A stretch of 64,000 nucleotides of DNA from Cellulomonas sp. KRMCY2 (GCF_000526515.1 NZ_JAGF01000001.1:3844001-3908000); one strand, 5' to 3'; counted from the first letter of the stretch, positions 8,777 to 20,531 are shown. The notes: a model not told the origin generated them from the letters alone. Program-made: numbers and translations.

Positions 8777-10936
8777 GTGAACGCGTCCGCACACTCCGCA
8801 GGCGTCCAGTGGTCGGAGCTCGACCGCCGGGCCGTCGACACCGTCCGCGTGCTCGCGGCCGATGCCGTGGAGAAGGTCGGCAACGGCCACCCCGGGACTG
8901 CGATCAGCCTGGCGCCGCTGGCCTACCTGCTCTACCAGAACACGATGTGCCACGATCCGGCCGACCCGCAGTGGCTGGGCCGGGACCGGTTCATCCTCTC
9001 CGCGGGGCACTCGAGCCTGACCCAGTACATCCAGCTCTACCTGGCCGGCTACGGCCTGGAGATCGAGGACCTCGCGGCGCTGCGCACCTGGGGCTCCAAG
9101 ACGCCGGGTCACCCCGAGTTCCGGCACACCGACGGCGTCGAGATCACCACCGGCCCGCTCGGCCAGGGCCTGGCCAGCGCTGTCGGCTTCGCGATGGCGG
9201 CCCGCCGGGAGCGGGCGCTGCTCGACCCCGATGCCGCCCCGGGGACCAGCCCGTTCGACCACCACATCTACGTCATCGCCTCCGACGGCGACCTGCAGGA
9301 GGGTGTCACGAGCGAGGCGTCCTCGATCGCCGGCACCCAGAAGCTGGGCAACCTCGTGGTCGTCTGGGACGACAACCACATCTCGATCGAGGGCGACACG
9401 CAGATCGCCTTCACGGAAGACGTCCTGGCCCGCTACGCGGCCTACGGCTGGCACGTGCAGATGGTCGACTGGACCGCCGGCCCCGACGGCTACGTCGAGG
9501 ACATCGAGGCGCTCAACGCCGCGATCGTGGCGGCCAAGGCCGTCACCGACCGGCCGTCGTTCATCGGTCTGCGCACGATCATCGCGTGGCCGTCGCCGAC
9601 CAAGCAGAACAGCCATGGCTCGCACGGCTCCAAGCTCGGCGCCGGTGAGGTCCGCGGCCTCAAGGAGGTCCTCGGCTTCGACCCCGACGCCACGTTCGAC
9701 GTCGCGCCCGAGGTCATCGCGCACACCCGCAAGGCGCTCGAGCGCGGTGCCGCGGCCAAGGCCGCCTGGCAGCCGGGCTACGAGGCGTGGCGGGACGCCA
9801 ACCCCGAGCGCGCCGAGCTGCTCGACCGGCTCGTGTCCGGCATGCTCCCGGCCGGCTGGGCGGACGCGCTGCCGACGTTCCCCGCAGGCAAGGCCGTCGC
9901 GACCCGCGCAGCCTCGGGCGAGATCCTCACCGCACTCGCGCCGGTGCTGCCCGAGCTCTGGGGCGGCTCGGCCGATCTCGCCGGCTCCAACAACACGACG
10001 ATGACGGGCGAGCCGTCGTTCCTGCCGGCCGAGCGCTCCACCAAGGAGTTCGCCGGTGACGTGAACGGTCGCACGCTGCACTTCGGCATCCGCGAGCACG
10101 CGATGGGCTCGATCCTCTCGGGCATCGTGCTGCACGGTCTGACCCGCGCCTACGGCGGCACGTTCTTCACCTTCAGCGACTACATGCGCGGTGCCGTGCG
10201 GCTCGCGGCCCTGATGGGCGTCCCCGCCATCTACGTCTGGACGCACGACTCGATCGGGCTCGGCGAGGACGGTCCAACGCACCAGCCGGTCGAGCACCTC
10301 ACCGCCGTCCGCGCGATCCCGGGTCTGGCGATCGTCCGGCCCGCCGACGCGAACGAGACGAGCGCCGCCTGGAAGGCGATCCTCGAGCGTGTCGACGGTC
10401 CGGTCGGCCTGATCCTGACCCGTCAGAACGTGCCGACCTTCCCGCGTGGCGAGCAGGGTTTCGCCTCGACCGGCGGCGTCGCGCGAGGTGCGTACGTGCT
10501 GATCGAGGCAGGCGACGGATCCCCCGAGGTCGTGCTGATCGGCACCGGCTCGGAGGTCCAGCTCGCGGTCGCCGCGCGCGAGACCCTGGAGGCTCAGGGG
10601 ATCAGCACCCGCGTGGTCTCGGCGCCGAGCCTCGAGTGGTTCGCCGAGCAGGACGCGTCGTACCGTGAGCAGGTGCTGCCGGCGGCGGTGCGTGCCCGGG
10701 TGTCCGTCGAAGCCGGTATCGCGATGTCCTGGCACAAGATCGTCGGCGACGCCGGCCGCACGGTCTCGCTCGAGCACTACGGTGCGTCGGCCGACGCGGA
10801 GACGCTCTTCCGCGAGTTCGGGATCACGGCTGAGGCCGTCGTCGCTGCGGCGCACGAGTCGATCGCCGCAGCTGCCGGCGACCCCGCACCCGGATCGGCC
10901 GCCGTCCCGACGCAGAGCGGCACCGGCGACCTCTGA
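8777..10936 (+). CDS. tkt: Transketolase
   Basis: Thiamine-diphosphate enzyme moving two-carbon units between sugar phosphates in the pentose phosphate pathway. The 719-residue protein has the family's [12 protein letters not shown] near the N-terminus, the ThDP motif SDGDLQEG at about 168 followed by the [12 protein letters not shown] strand, and the Pyr-domain block [14 protein letters not shown]. The GTG at 8777 is preceded by GAGGA; an ATG 11 nt earlier terminates after four codons and cannot be the start. A TAGGCT box at 8636-8641 is a likely -10, implying a leader of about 130 nt. First gene of the tkt-tal-zwf-opcA-pgl operon. Confidence 0.96.
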   Translation: MNASAHSAGVQWSELDRRAVDTVRVLAADAVEKVGNGHPGTAISLAPLAYLLYQNTMCHDPADPQWLGRDRFILSAGHSSLTQYIQLYLAGYGLEIEDLAALRTWGSKTPGHPEFRHTDGVEITTGPLGQGLASAVGFAMAARRERALLDPDAAPGTSPFDHHIYVIASDGDLQEGVTSEASSIAGTQKLGNLVVVWDDNHISIEGDTQIAFTEDVLARYAAYGWHVQMVDWTAGPDGYVEDIEALNAAIVAAKAVTDRPSFIGLRTIIAWPSPTKQNSHGSHGSKLGAGEVRGLKEVLGFDPDATFDVAPEVIAHTRKALERGAAAKAAWQPGYEAWRDANPERAELLDRLVSGMLPAGWADALPTFPAGKAVATRAASGEILTALAPVLPELWGGSADLAGSNNTTMTGEPSFLPAERSTKEFAGDVNGRTLHFGIREHAMGSILSGIVLHGLTRAYGGTFFTFSDYMRGAVRLAALMGVPAIYVWTHDSIGLGEDGPTHQPVEHLTAVRAIPGLAIVRPADANETSAAWKAILERVDGPVGLILTRQNVPTFPRGEQGFASTGGVARGAYVLIEAGDGSPEVVLIGTGSEVQLAVAARETLEAQGISTRVVSAPSLEWFAEQDASYREQVLPAAVRARVSVEAGIAMSWHKIVGDAGRTVSLEHYGASADAETLFREFGITAEAVVAAAHESIAAAAGDPAPGSAAVPTQSGTGDL

Positions 10937-11014
10937 CCGAGGCTCCACCTGATGACCGCCCGGGACGACGGCACACCCGCCGACCCGGGCGGTCCGGACC
11001 GAAGGAGAACCGTC

Positions 11015-12181
11015 ATGACCAGCCACGCATCCGTACCGAGCGAGCTTCCCGCGCCCCTGGCCCGCCTCCGGGACGCCGGCGTCGCCATCTGGCTCGACGA
11101 CCTGTCCCGTGAGCTCCTCCGGAGCGGCGACCTGACGCGCCTCGTCCGCGAACGTGGGGTCGTCGGCGTCACGACCAACCCGACGATCTTCGCGGCGGCG
11201 CTGACCGGCGGCGCCGCGTACGACGCCCAGCTGGCCGAGCTCGCGGCGACCGGAACCGCTGTCGACGAGGCCCTGGTGACCATCACGACCGACGACGTGC
11301 GGGACGCCTGCGACGCGCTCGCACCCGTGCACGCCGCGACCGGCGGTCTGGACGGACGCGTCTCGATCGAGGTCGACCCGGGGCTCGCGCGCGACACCGA
11401 CCGCACCGTGGCGACGGCCGCGCGACTGTGGGCGACAGTCGACCGGCCGAACCTGTACATCAAGATCCCGGCGACGGTCGAGGGTCTGCCGGCGATCACC
11501 GCGACGATCGCGGCGGGCATCAGCGTCAACGTGACGCTGATCTTCTCGCTCGAGCGGTACCGCGCCGTCGTCGCCGCCTACCAGGACGGTCTGACGGCGG
11601 CCCGCGCCGCAGGCCGCGACCTGAGCACCATCTCCTCGGTCGCGTCCTTCTTCGTCTCCCGGGTCGACACCGCCGTCGACGCCCGGCTCGACGCGCTCGG
11701 GACGCCCGAGGCGGCCCAGCTGCGCGGCACGGTCGCCATCGCCAACGCGCGCCTGGCCTACCAGGTGCACGAGCAGACCCTGGCGACCGACCGCTGGCGG
11801 GACCTCGAAGCAGCGGGCGCCAACCCGCAGCGGCCGTTGTGGGCCTCGACGGGTGTCAAGGACCCTGCGTACGCCGACACGCGCTACGTCGACGAGCTGG
11901 TGGCGCCCGGGGTCGTGAACACCATGCCCGGCGCGACCCTCGAGGCGGTCGCCGACCACGGCCGGATCCGCGGCGACAGCGTGACGGATGCCTACGCCCA
12001 GGCCGCCGACCAGATCAGCCGGCTGGCCGGCCTGGGTGTCGACCTCGCCGAGGTGACCGACACGCTCGAGGCCCAGGGTGTCGAGAAGTTCGAGACGAGC
12101 TGGCGCGAGCTGCTCGCCACCGTCTCCGGCGGACTGGCCCGCAACGCCGGCCCCGCCGCGACCGTGCAGGACGCACCGTGA
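11015..12181 (+). CDS. tal: Transaldolase
   Basis: Transfers dihydroxyacetone units between sedoheptulose 7-phosphate and glyceraldehyde 3-phosphate. The 388-residue product is of the longer actinobacterial type. Diagnostic parts are [14 protein letters not shown] near residue 50, the Schiff-base lysine K150 in LYIKIPAT, and [20 protein letters not shown] lies about 9 nt before the ATG. It sits 78 nt after tkt in the same operon. Confidence 0.96.
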   Translation: MTSHASVPSELPAPLARLRDAGVAIWLDDLSRELLRSGDLTRLVRERGVVGVTTNPTIFAAALTGGAAYDAQLAELAATGTAVDEALVTITTDDVRDACDALAPVHAATGGLDGRVSIEVDPGLARDTDRTVATAARLWATVDRPNLYIKIPATVEGLPAITATIAAGISVNVTLIFSLERYRAVVAAYQDGLTAARAAGRDLSTISSVASFFVSRVDTAVDARLDALGTPEAAQLRGTVAIANARLAYQVHEQTLATDRWRDLEAAGANPQRPLWASTGVKDPAYADTRYVDELVAPGVVNTMPGATLEAVADHGRIRGDSVTDAYAQAADQISRLAGLGVDLAEVTDTLEAQGVEKFETSWRELLATVSGGLARNAGPAATVQDAP

Positions 12182-12218
12182 CCGACCGCACGAGCACGGC
12201 CCACCACGGAGCGGCCAG

Positions 12219-13760
12219 GTGAGCCCGTCGCGGGTCACGGCGCAGGCGAACCCGCTGCGCGACCCTCGCGACCGGAGACTGCCCCGGATCGCCGGGCCGT
12301 GCGGTCTGGTCATCTTCGGCGTGACCGGTGACCTCGCCCAGCGCAAGCTGATGCCGGCCGTCTACGACCTGGCCAACCGCGGGCTGCTGCCACCGGGGTT
12401 CGCGCTGACCGGCTTCGCCCGACGGGACTGGGAGGCGCAGGACTTCGCCGCCGTCGTGCACGACGCGGTCAAGGCCAATGCGCGGACCCCGTTCCGGGAG
12501 AGCACCTGGCGGCAGCTCGCCGAGGGCATCCGGTTCGTCCAGGGTGAGTTCGACGACGACGCCGCCTTCGACCACCTGAGCACCACTGTCGCCGAGCTCG
12601 ACGCGGAACGGGGCACCGGCGGCAACCATGCGTTCTACCTCGCCGTACCCCCTGCCGCGTTCCCGCTGGTGTGTCGCCAGCTCGCCCGCTCGGGGCTGTC
12701 CCAGCAGTCGGGCGACGCCTGGCGGCGGGTGGTCATCGAGAAGCCGTTCGGTCACGACCTCGCCAGTGCGCGTGAGCTCAACGACGTGGTGTCCGAGGTC
12801 TTCACGCCCGAGTCGGTCTTCCGGATCGATCACTACCTGGGCAAGGAGACCGTGCAGAACATGCTGGCGCTGCGGTTCGCCAACCAGCTGTTCGAGCCGA
12901 TCTGGAACGCGCACTACGTCGACCACGTGCAGATCACCATGGCCGAGGACATCGGCATCGGCGGCCGCGCAGGCTACTACGACGGCATCGGCGCAGCGCG
13001 TGACGTCATCCAGAACCACCTGCTCCAGCTGCTCGCGCTGACCGCGATGGAGGAGCCGGTCTCGTTCGACGCCGACGGCCTGCGCGCCGAGAAGGAGAAG
13101 GTCCTCTCCGCGGTCCGCGTCCCGAAGGACCTGTCCCGGCACACCGCGCGCGGCCAGTACTCGGCGGGGTGGCAGGGCGGCGAGGAGGTCGTCGGCTACC
13201 TCGAGGAGCACGGCACGGCGCCCGCCTCGACCACCGAGACCTATGCCGCGATCCGGGTGGACATCGACACCCGCCGGTGGGCCGGGGTGCCCTTCTACCT
13301 CCGCACCGGCAAACGGCTGGGCCGCCGGGTGACCGAGATCGCGGTGGTCTTCAAGAAGGCACCGCACCTGCCGTTCGAGTCGACGGCGACCGAGGAGCTC
13401 GGCCAGAACGCACTGGTGATCCGGATCCAGCCCGACGAGGGGGTGACCATCCGGTTCGGCTCCAAGGTCCCGGGCACCCAGATGGAGGTCCGGGACGTCA
13501 CGATGGACTTCGGCTACGGGCACGCGTTCACCGAGTCCTCCCCGGAGGCCTACGAGCGCCTCATCCTCGACGTGCTGCTGGGCGACCCCCCGCTGTTCCC
13601 TCGACACGAGGAGGTCGAGTTCTCCTGGAAGATCCTCGACCCGATCACGGCGCACTGGGCCCGGCAGGGCGCCCCCGAGCCGTACCGCTCAGGCACCTGG
13701 GGCCCACCGTCCGCCGACGCGATGATGGCGCGCGACGGCCGGGCCTGGCGACGCCCGTGA
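12219..13760 (+). CDS. zwf: Glucose-6-phosphate 1-dehydrogenase
   Basis: Catalyses the NADP-dependent first step of the oxidative pentose phosphate pathway. The 513-residue protein has the nucleotide-binding FGVTGDLAQRKLMP near residue 35, the conserved VIEKPFGHDL, and the active-site block RIDHYLGKETVQN at about 202-214. The GTG at 12219 leaves a 37-nt gap after tal and gives standard length; the reading frame extends back into tal without homology. opcA, its actinobacterial partner, follows. Confidence 0.96.
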   Translation: MSPSRVTAQANPLRDPRDRRLPRIAGPCGLVIFGVTGDLAQRKLMPAVYDLANRGLLPPGFALTGFARRDWEAQDFAAVVHDAVKANARTPFRESTWRQLAEGIRFVQGEFDDDAAFDHLSTTVAELDAERGTGGNHAFYLAVPPAAFPLVCRQLARSGLSQQSGDAWRRVVIEKPFGHDLASARELNDVVSEVFTPESVFRIDHYLGKETVQNMLALRFANQLFEPIWNAHYVDHVQITMAEDIGIGGRAGYYDGIGAARDVIQNHLLQLLALTAMEEPVSFDADGLRAEKEKVLSAVRVPKDLSRHTARGQYSAGWQGGEEVVGYLEEHGTAPASTTETYAAIRVDIDTRRWAGVPFYLRTGKRLGRRVTEIAVVFKKAPHLPFESTATEELGQNALVIRIQPDEGVTIRFGSKVPGTQMEVRDVTMDFGYGHAFTESSPEAYERLILDVLLGDPPLFPRHEEVEFSWKILDPITAHWARQGAPEPYRSGTWGPPSADAMMARDGRAWRRP

Positions 13761-13839
13761 CGGCCACCACCGGCCCGGGTCCCACCCCGGCCACCGCGGC
13801 CGGCTCGACAGCCGGCACCACGACCCGAGAGGGGTCCCG

Positions 13840-14760
13840 ATGATCCTCGACCTTCCGGACACCACGACCACCGCGGTGACCAGGGCCCTGCTCCGGCTGC
13901 GCGACGAGGGCGGCGCGGTCGCTCTCGGCCGCGTCCTGACCCTCGTGATCGACGCCGAGGCCGGAGACGTCGAGCAGGCCGTCGACGCCGCGAACGACGC
14001 CAGCCGCGAGCACCCGTGCCGCGTGCTGGTGCTGGCACGCAAGCCCAGCCGGACGACGTCGAAGCTCGACGCCCAGATCCGGGTCGGCGGTGACGCCGGC
14101 GCCAGCGAGGTGATCGTGCTCACCGCATCGCAGGACATGCTCACGCACGCCGACACCCTCGTGATGCCGCTGCTGCTGCCGGATGCGCCGATCGTGGTCT
14201 GGTGGCCGAACGAGCTGCCCGAGAACCCCGCGGAGCACCCGATCGGTCGGATGGCGCAACGACGCATCACCGACAGCCTGGCCTGCTCCGACCCGCTGAA
14301 GAGCCTCCGGCGGCTGCGTGCGGACCATGTGGCGGGCGACACCGACCTGGCCTGGACCCGTCTGACGGTGTGGCGGGGCCTGCTGGCGGCGTCGCTGGAC
14401 CAGCCGCCGCACGAGCCCGTCGTCCACGCCGAGGTCAGCGGCCACGACACCCACCCCTCCGTCGTGCTGCTCGCGGCATGGCTCGCGCACGCGCTGCGCT
14501 GCCCGGTCGACATCGTCCGGCAGGAGGGTGTCCAGGGCATCACGAAGGTCGTGCTGGACCGTGCGTCCGGTCCGATCGTCATCGAGCGTCCGGACGGCCG
14601 GACGGCGACGCTCCTGCAGCCGGGACAGCCGCTGCGCCACACCTCCATGCCGATGCGCGAGCTGCGCGAGTGCCTCTCCGAGGAGCTCCGGCGGCTGGAC
14701 CCCGACGAGGTCTACGGCGAGGTGCTCGTCGACGGCCTCGAGCGGATCGGCGCGGCATGA
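13840..14760 (+). CDS. opcA: Glucose-6-phosphate dehydrogenase assembly protein OpcA
   Basis: Accessory protein needed for assembly and redox control of G6PDH in Actinobacteria and Cyanobacteria. The 306 residues match the actinobacterial form, with the conserved start MILDLPDTTT, the central PIVVWWPNELPENPA and SDPLKSLRRL segments, and a C-terminal domain ending LRRLDPDEVYGEVL. It has no recognisable catalytic motif. It follows zwf by 79 nt and its TGA overlaps the pgl ATG (ATGA), so pgl is coupled to it. Confidence 0.94.
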   Translation: MILDLPDTTTTAVTRALLRLRDEGGAVALGRVLTLVIDAEAGDVEQAVDAANDASREHPCRVLVLARKPSRTTSKLDAQIRVGGDAGASEVIVLTASQDMLTHADTLVMPLLLPDAPIVVWWPNELPENPAEHPIGRMAQRRITDSLACSDPLKSLRRLRADHVAGDTDLAWTRLTVWRGLLAASLDQPPHEPVVHAEVSGHDTHPSVVLLAAWLAHALRCPVDIVRQEGVQGITKVVLDRASGPIVIERPDGRTATLLQPGQPLRHTSMPMRELRECLSEELRRLDPDEVYGEVLVDGLERIGAA

Positions 14761-15569
14761 CCGCCCGCACCGTGATCGCGCACCCCGACGCGACGACGCT
14801 CGCGGAGGCGACCGCTGCCCGGCTGCTGCTCCGGCTGATCGACGCCCAGTCCGTCCACCGACCCGTGCACGCCGCGCTGACCGGTGGCACCGTCGGCATC
14901 GCGACCCTCGCCGCCGTCGCCGCCTCCCCGTTGCGGCACGCGGTGGACTGGACCGGCGTGCACCTGTGGTGGGGCGACGAGCGGTTCCTGCCCGCCGGTG
15001 ACCCTGAGCGCAACGAGACGCAGGGCAGGGCGGCGCTGATCGTCCACCTGCCGATCCCGGACCGGAACGTGCACCCGATGCCGGCGGCCGACGCCCCGGG
15101 AATCGACTCGCCCGAGGACTCGGCGGCGGCCTACGCCGACGAGCTCGCAGCCTTCGCCCCGACGCCTGACGGTGCCGGATCGACGGACGGTGCCGGCTCG
15201 ACTGACAGTGCCGGCTCGAACGGCGGGGACGACGCCGGGCCGGCGGTACCGCACTTCGACGTCGTGCTGCTCGGCATGGGCCCGGACGGGCACGTCGCCT
15301 CGCTCTTCCCCGGGAACGCGGCCCTCGACGCCGTCGATCGCACGGTGGTGGGGGTGCACGGCGCCCCCAAGCCACCGGCCGAGCGCGTCAGCCTGACGTT
15401 CGCTGCGATCGAGGCCGCCGACGAGGTGTGGCTGGCCGTGGCAGGCGCCGACAAGGCTGCAGCCGCCGTCCGCGCCCTGGGCGGCGACGACCTGCACCGG
15501 ACACCCGCCGCCGGGGCTCTCGGCCGTCGTCGGACGCTCTGGCTGCTGGACGCCGCGGCAGCGGGCTGA
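14757..15569 (+). CDS. pgl: 6-phosphogluconolactonase
   Basis: Hydrolyses 6-phosphogluconolactone, the product of Zwf. The 270-residue protein has ALTGGTVG (sugar phosphate loop), WTGVHLWWGDERFLP, and LLGMGPDGHVASLFPG with the catalytic histidine. Between them, around residues 137-160, lies a Gly/Ser/Thr/Asp-rich insertion made of repeated DGAGST-like units that is not part of the family fold and probably forms a flexible loop. The start is fixed by the ATGA overlap with opcA. It closes the pentose phosphate operon. Confidence 0.95.
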   Translation: MTARTVIAHPDATTLAEATAARLLLRLIDAQSVHRPVHAALTGGTVGIATLAAVAASPLRHAVDWTGVHLWWGDERFLPAGDPERNETQGRAALIVHLPIPDRNVHPMPAADAPGIDSPEDSAAAYADELAAFAPTPDGAGSTDGAGSTDSAGSNGGDDAGPAVPHFDVVLLGMGPDGHVASLFPGNAALDAVDRTVVGVHGAPKPPAERVSLTFAAIEAADEVWLAVAGADKAAAAVRALGGDDLHRTPAAGALGRRRTLWLLDAAAAG

Positions 15570-15656
15570 GTCGCCCCGAACGCTCCGGGCCGTCGGACCG
15601 GGGCACCGCCACAGACCTGCGCCCGTCGGACCGGGCGTGCCGACCTGGGAGAAGCG

Positions 15657-16340
15657 ATGGACCACGCAACCTGGACCGCCGTCGACACATATCTCGAGGC
15701 GCTCGTCCCGCAGGACGACGTGCTCGTGGCGGCCAACGCCGCAGCGGAGGCGGCCGGTCTGCCACCGATCCAGGTCTCGGCGACGCAAGGACGCCTGCTC
15801 CAGCTGCTCACGCAGCTGTGCGGCGCCCGACGCGTGCTCGAGGTCGGCACCCTGGCCGGCTACAGCACGATCTGCCTGGCGCGCGGGCTCCCCACCGGTG
15901 CGGACGGTGGTGTCGAGCCGCACCTGACGACCCTCGAGATCGATCCCGTGCACGCGGCGATCGCCCGGTCGAACCTCGAGCGGGCCGGCCTCGCGGGAGT
16001 CGTCGAGGTCCGGGTCGGTCCGGCCGAGCAGAGCCTCGTCGACCTCGTCGCGCAGGGCGTCCCGCCGTTCGACCTCGTCTTCCTGGACGCCGACAAACCG
16101 TCCAACGTGAGGTACCTGGAGCTCTCGCTCGACCTGACCCGACCCGGTGCGGTGATCATCGTGGACAACGTGGTCCGCGACGGGACGGTCGCCGACGCGG
16201 ACAGCACCGACGAGCGGGTGCGCGGCTCACGCGCGGTGATCGATCGGGTCGCCGTCGATCCGCGCCTGGCCGGGACCGTCATCCAGACGGTCGGCACCAA
16301 GGGTTACGACGGCTTCATGCTCGTGCGCGTCGGCCCCTGA
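15657..16340 (+). CDS. SAM-dependent O-methyltransferase, family 3
   Basis: A 227-residue catechol-type O-methyltransferase. SAM-binding motif I reads VLEVGTLAGYSTICLARGL (about residues 60-78); the metal and substrate motif is VFLDADKPSN, and IIVDNVVRDG follows, the usual arrangement of the COMT/CCoAOMT-like family using a divalent cation. GGGAGAAG precedes the ATG. It follows pgl by 87 nt and may be a separate transcript. The natural substrate cannot be inferred. Confidence 0.88.
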   Translation: MDHATWTAVDTYLEALVPQDDVLVAANAAAEAAGLPPIQVSATQGRLLQLLTQLCGARRVLEVGTLAGYSTICLARGLPTGADGGVEPHLTTLEIDPVHAAIARSNLERAGLAGVVEVRVGPAEQSLVDLVAQGVPPFDLVFLDADKPSNVRYLELSLDLTRPGAVIIVDNVVRDGTVADADSTDERVRGSRAVIDRVAVDPRLAGTVIQTVGTKGYDGFMLVRVGP

Positions 16341-16364
16341 ACGGGTGCCGTGCGGTCAGCCGGT

Positions 16365-16402
16365 GCGCCGTCCCGCCGGCCGCGCGCCGTCCCGCCGACC
16401 GG
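16365..16402. repeat. 19-bp imperfect tandem duplication
   Basis: Two adjacent units (16365-16383 and 16384-16402), both starting gcgccgtcccgccg, lie between the convergent O-methyltransferase and rbpA stop codons. No function is evident. Confidence 0.7.
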
Positions 16403-16404
16403 GC

Positions 16405-16752
16405 TCAGAGGCCGCGGCGGGCCCGGAGTGCAGCGAGGGCCTCGTCGAGGATCGCCGCGCCGTCCTCGTCGCTGCGACGCTCCTTCACGTAGGCCAGGTG
16501 CGTCTTGTACGGCTCGTTGCGGCTGGGCGACGGCGGGTTCTCGCGGTCCTGCCCGGCCGGGTAGCCGCAGCGCGGGCAGTCCCAGGTCTCCGGCGCGTCG
16601 GCACCGGCCTCCTCGGAGAAGCTGGGCTTGGTCTCGTGGCCGTTCGCGCACCAGTAGGAGACCCAGAACCGTGGAGCGGACTCGCCCCGTTCTGCCTCGC
16701 CCATCGGGCCGGCTCCGACACGGGAACCTCGGATCGCACTACCGCTTGCCAC
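16405..16752 (-). CDS. rbpA: RNA polymerase-binding protein RbpA
   Basis: Actinobacteria-specific general transcription factor that binds RNA polymerase and group 1/2 sigma factors and stabilises the open complex. The 115-residue protein has the core domain with paired cysteines (YWCANGHET and WDCPRCGYPAG), the basic linker region around PYKTHLAYVKERR, and the C-terminal sigma-interacting helix ILDEALAALRARRGL. The start is GTG with GGAGGA upstream. This gene is strong evidence that the organism is an actinobacterium. Confidence 0.95.
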   Translation of the reverse strand: MASGSAIRGSRVGAGPMGEAERGESAPRFWVSYWCANGHETKPSFSEEAGADAPETWDCPRCGYPAGQDRENPPSPSRNEPYKTHLAYVKERRSDEDGAAILDEALAALRARRGL

Positions 16753-16768
16753 GATCGGTCCTCCGGTA

Positions 16769-17014
16769 TCAGACGCTGACGCGCTGGATCAGGCCCAGCA
16801 GCACGATGACGACGGCCCAGAGGACCGCCAGCCCGATGGTGAGCCGGTTGAGGTTGCGCTCGGCCACGCCGGAGCTGCCCGCCGTGCTCGAGATGCCACC
16901 GCCGAACATGTCCGACAGGCCGCCGCCCTTGCCCTTGTGGAGCAGGACGAGCGCGACGACGAGGAAGCTGGTCAGGACCAGCAAGATCTGCAACACGATG
17001 GTCAGTGCGGTCAC
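16769..17014 (-). CDS. secG: Preprotein translocase subunit SecG
   Basis: Small membrane subunit of the SecYEG channel. The 81 residues form two hydrophobic helices (residues about 4-25 and 58-78) around a glycine-rich loop with LHKGKGGGLSDMFGGG, the SecG signature. The start is GTG, with a GAGGA-type site upstream. It lies between tpiA and rbpA, the standard gap-pgk-tpiA-secG order in Actinobacteria. Confidence 0.94.
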   Translation of the reverse strand: MTALTIVLQILLVLTSFLVVALVLLHKGKGGGLSDMFGGGISSTAGSSGVAERNLNRLTIGLAVLWAVVIVLLGLIQRVSV

Positions 17015-17108
17015 GTGGTTCGTACGTCCTCACTCGACGGGCTGGCGGCGCCGGCGGGCGCCCGCACAAGGATAGGCGACGGTTGGCCGATCCGACGAAC
17101 ACGTGACG

Positions 17109-17158
17109 GGTGATCATGCAGCTCGCCGACATCGGTGGCGGCGAGCTGCATGATCACC
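17109..17158 (-). terminator. 20-bp perfect hairpin after tpiA
   Basis: Arms at 17109-17128 and 17139-17158 are perfect complements over 20 bp around a 10-nt loop, immediately downstream of the tpiA stop and about 95 bp upstream of secG. There is no U tract, as is common for actinobacterial terminators. It could also attenuate or process the tpiA-secG transcript. Confidence 0.75.
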
Positions 17159-17173
17159 GGCTCGTGCTGGTGA

Positions 17174-17971
17174 CTACAGACCCACCTGGTGGGACTGGTA
17201 GCGCACGATCTTGGCGAACTCCTCGGGGTCGAGGCTCGCCCCGCCGACGAGGGCTCCGTCGACATCCGGCTTCGCCATGATCGACGCGACGTTGCCGGAC
17301 TTGACCGAACCGCCGTAGAGCACGCGGACACCGTCGGCGAGCTCCTGGCTGTACAGCTCGGCGACCTTGACGCGGATCGCCTCGCAGACCTCCTGCGCGT
17401 CCTCGGGCGTCGCGACCTCACCGGTGCCGATGGCCCAGACGGGCTCGTACGCGATGACGATCTTGGCGGCCTGCTCGGCCGCGAGACCCGCGAGGCCACC
17501 CTCGACCTGAGCGAGCGTGTAGGCCACCTGGTCGCCTGCCTTGCGGATGTCCAGGCCCTCGCCCACGCAGAGGATCGGCACGAGACCCTGGCTGAAGGCC
17601 GACGTCACCTTCGCAGCGCAGAGCGCGTCGTCCTCCGCGTGGAACTGACGCCGCTCGGAGTGGCCCACCGCGACGTACGTCACGCCCAGCTTCGCGAGCA
17701 TCACCGGCGAGATCTCGCCGGTGTAGGCGCCCTCGGTGTGCGCCGAGACGTCCTGCGCGCCGTAGGTCAGCGCGTACTTGTCCGCGTCGACGAGCGTCTG
17801 CACCGACCGCAGGTCGGTGAACGGCACCAGCACGCTGACCTCGACCGTCGAGTAGTCGTGCTTGGCGTCCTTGAGCGTCCACGCGAGCTTCTGCACGAGG
17901 TGGGTCGCCTGGTGGTGGTCCAGGTTCATCTTCCAGTTCCCCGCCATCAGCGGGGTACGGGTGGTTGCCAC
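17174..17971 (-). CDS. tpiA: Triosephosphate isomerase
   Basis: Interconverts glyceraldehyde 3-phosphate and dihydroxyacetone phosphate. The 265-residue protein has the full catalytic set: the lysine in AGNWKMN near residue 13, histidine in VGHSERR, and glutamate in [11 protein letters not shown]. The phosphate-binding LYGGSV loop follows. The start is GTG at 17971, three nucleotides after the pgk stop, so it is co-transcribed with pgk. Confidence 0.96.
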   Translation of the reverse strand: MATTRTPLMAGNWKMNLDHHQATHLVQKLAWTLKDAKHDYSTVEVSVLVPFTDLRSVQTLVDADKYALTYGAQDVSAHTEGAYTGEISPVMLAKLGVTYVAVGHSERRQFHAEDDALCAAKVTSAFSQGLVPILCVGEGLDIRKAGDQVAYTLAQVEGGLAGLAAEQAAKIVIAYEPVWAIGTGEVATPEDAQEVCEAIRVKVAELYSQELADGVRVLYGGSVKSGNVASIMAKPDVDGALVGGASLDPEEFAKIVRYQSHQVGL

Positions 17972-17974
17972 AGG

Positions 17975-19186
17975 TCAGGCCTCCGTCGGCTGGTCGAGCA
18001 CTGCGATACCGGGCAGGGTCTTGCCCTCGAGGAACTCGAGGCTCGCGCCGCCACCGGTCGAGATGTGACCGAAGCCGGCCTCGTCGAAGCCGAGGATCCG
18101 GACCGCTGCGGCGGAGTCGCCGCCGCCGACGATCGTGAACGCGCCCCGGGTCCCGGCATCCACCAGCGCCTGGGCGACAGCCCGGGTCCCGCCGGAGAAC
18201 GCCTCGAACTCGAACACGCCGGCCGGACCGTTCCAGACGACGGTCTTCGCGTCGAGGATCTTGTTCCGGAACAGCTCGGCAGAGTCGGGGCCGATGTCCA
18301 GGCCCATCCGCCCGTCGGGGATCGCATCGGCTGCGACCACGTCGTGCGGGGAGTCGGCCGCGAAGCCGTCGGCGACGACGACGTCCGTCGGCAGGACGAT
18401 CTCGACACCGTGCTCGGCTGCCGTGGCGAGGTAGCCCTTGACCGTCTCGACCTGGTCCTCCTCGAGCAGCGAGCTGCCGACGGAGTAGCCCTTGGCTGCG
18501 AGGAAGGTGAAGGCCATGCCGCCGCCGATGAGCAGGCGGTCGGCCTTGGTCATGAGGTTCGCGATGACCCCGAGCTTGTCGGAGACCTTCGAGCCACCCA
18601 GGACGACGACGTACGGCCGCGCAGGGTTGTCGGTCGCCTTGCGCAGCGAGTCGACCTCCTTGAGCACGAGCCGGCCGACTGCGGCCGGGAGCTTGAGGGC
18701 CACGTCGTACACGGACGCCTGCTTGCGGTGCACGACCCCGAAGCCGTCCGAGACGTAGGCGTCGGCCAGCGAGGCCAGCTCGTCGGCGAGCTCGGCGCGC
18801 TCGGCGTCGACCTTCGAGGTCTCGCGCGGGTCGAACCGGATGTTCTCCAGGAGCGCGATCTGCCCGTCGCCGAGCGCGGCGACCGTCTCCCGTGCGGACT
18901 CGCCGATGGTGTCCTTCGCCAGGGCGACCGGCTGGCCGAGCAGCTCGGAGAGCCGCGCAGCGACGGGGGCCAGGGAGTACTTGGCCTCGGGCGCACCCTT
19001 GGGGCGACCCAGGTGGGCCGTGACGACGACCCGCGCGCCTGCACCGAGCAGTGCCGTGAGGGTCGGCAGCGCAGCGCGCACGCGACCGTCGTCGGTGATC
19101 GTCGTGCCGTCGAGCGGCACGTTGAAGTCGGAACGGACGAGGACGCGCTTGCCGCGCAGGTCCCCGAGGTCCTCGATGGTCTTCAT
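17975..19186 (-). CDS. pgk: Phosphoglycerate kinase
   Basis: Transfers phosphate from 1,3-bisphosphoglycerate to ADP in glycolysis. The 403-residue product has RSDFNVPL at the N-terminus, the HLGRPKG loop, [14 protein letters not shown], and the C-terminal nucleotide-binding GGGDSAAAV. Length is normal. It is separated from gap by a strong hairpin terminator, so it may have its own promoter in the 153-bp gap. Confidence 0.96.
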   Translation of the reverse strand: MKTIEDLGDLRGKRVLVRSDFNVPLDGTTITDDGRVRAALPTLTALLGAGARVVVTAHLGRPKGAPEAKYSLAPVAARLSELLGQPVALAKDTIGESARETVAALGDGQIALLENIRFDPRETSKVDAERAELADELASLADAYVSDGFGVVHRKQASVYDVALKLPAAVGRLVLKEVDSLRKATDNPARPYVVVLGGSKVSDKLGVIANLMTKADRLLIGGGMAFTFLAAKGYSVGSSLLEEDQVETVKGYLATAAEHGVEIVLPTDVVVADGFAADSPHDVVAADAIPDGRMGLDIGPDSAELFRNKILDAKTVVWNGPAGVFEFEAFSGGTRAVAQALVDAGTRGAFTIVGGGDSAAAVRILGFDEAGFGHISTGGGASLEFLEGKTLPGIAVLDQPTEA

Positions 19187-19261
19187 GGTTCCTACTTCCT
19201 GTCTAGGGGCGGCCGTCGGCCGTCGATCAACCCGGCGGGCACGATGGCCCGGACATGACGA

Positions 19262-19308
19262 CGTCCGCGTGCGCCCGCGACCCGAGGGCCGCGGTGCGCA
19301 CGCGGACG
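19262..19308 (-). terminator. Long hairpin downstream of gap
   Basis: A 13-bp perfect stem (19262-19274 with 19296-19308) continues inward as CCGCG/CGCGG with a single bulged base and a small CCC-GA-GGG tip. It lies between the gap stop and the pgk start, so it probably terminates or attenuates gap transcription. Confidence 0.75.
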
Positions 19309-19339
19309 CATGGTCGTGCTGCTCGTGCGGGGACCAGCG

Positions 19340-20428
<1,089 letters not shown>

Positions 20429-20531
20429 TCAGATCGCGAGCTTTCCTCGATCCCCAGATGACGCAAGGCTACAGGTAACAGGCCCGAAATACGCCGGGAC
20501 GTTCGTCCGAGAACGGGGCCGTCCAGACCGT

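Noticed and set aside
8687-12346. Minus-strand open frame of 1219 codons opposite tkt-tal
   Set aside because: Typical high-GC antisense frame; composition is Arg/Gly/Asp-rich without domains and tkt and tal are certain.
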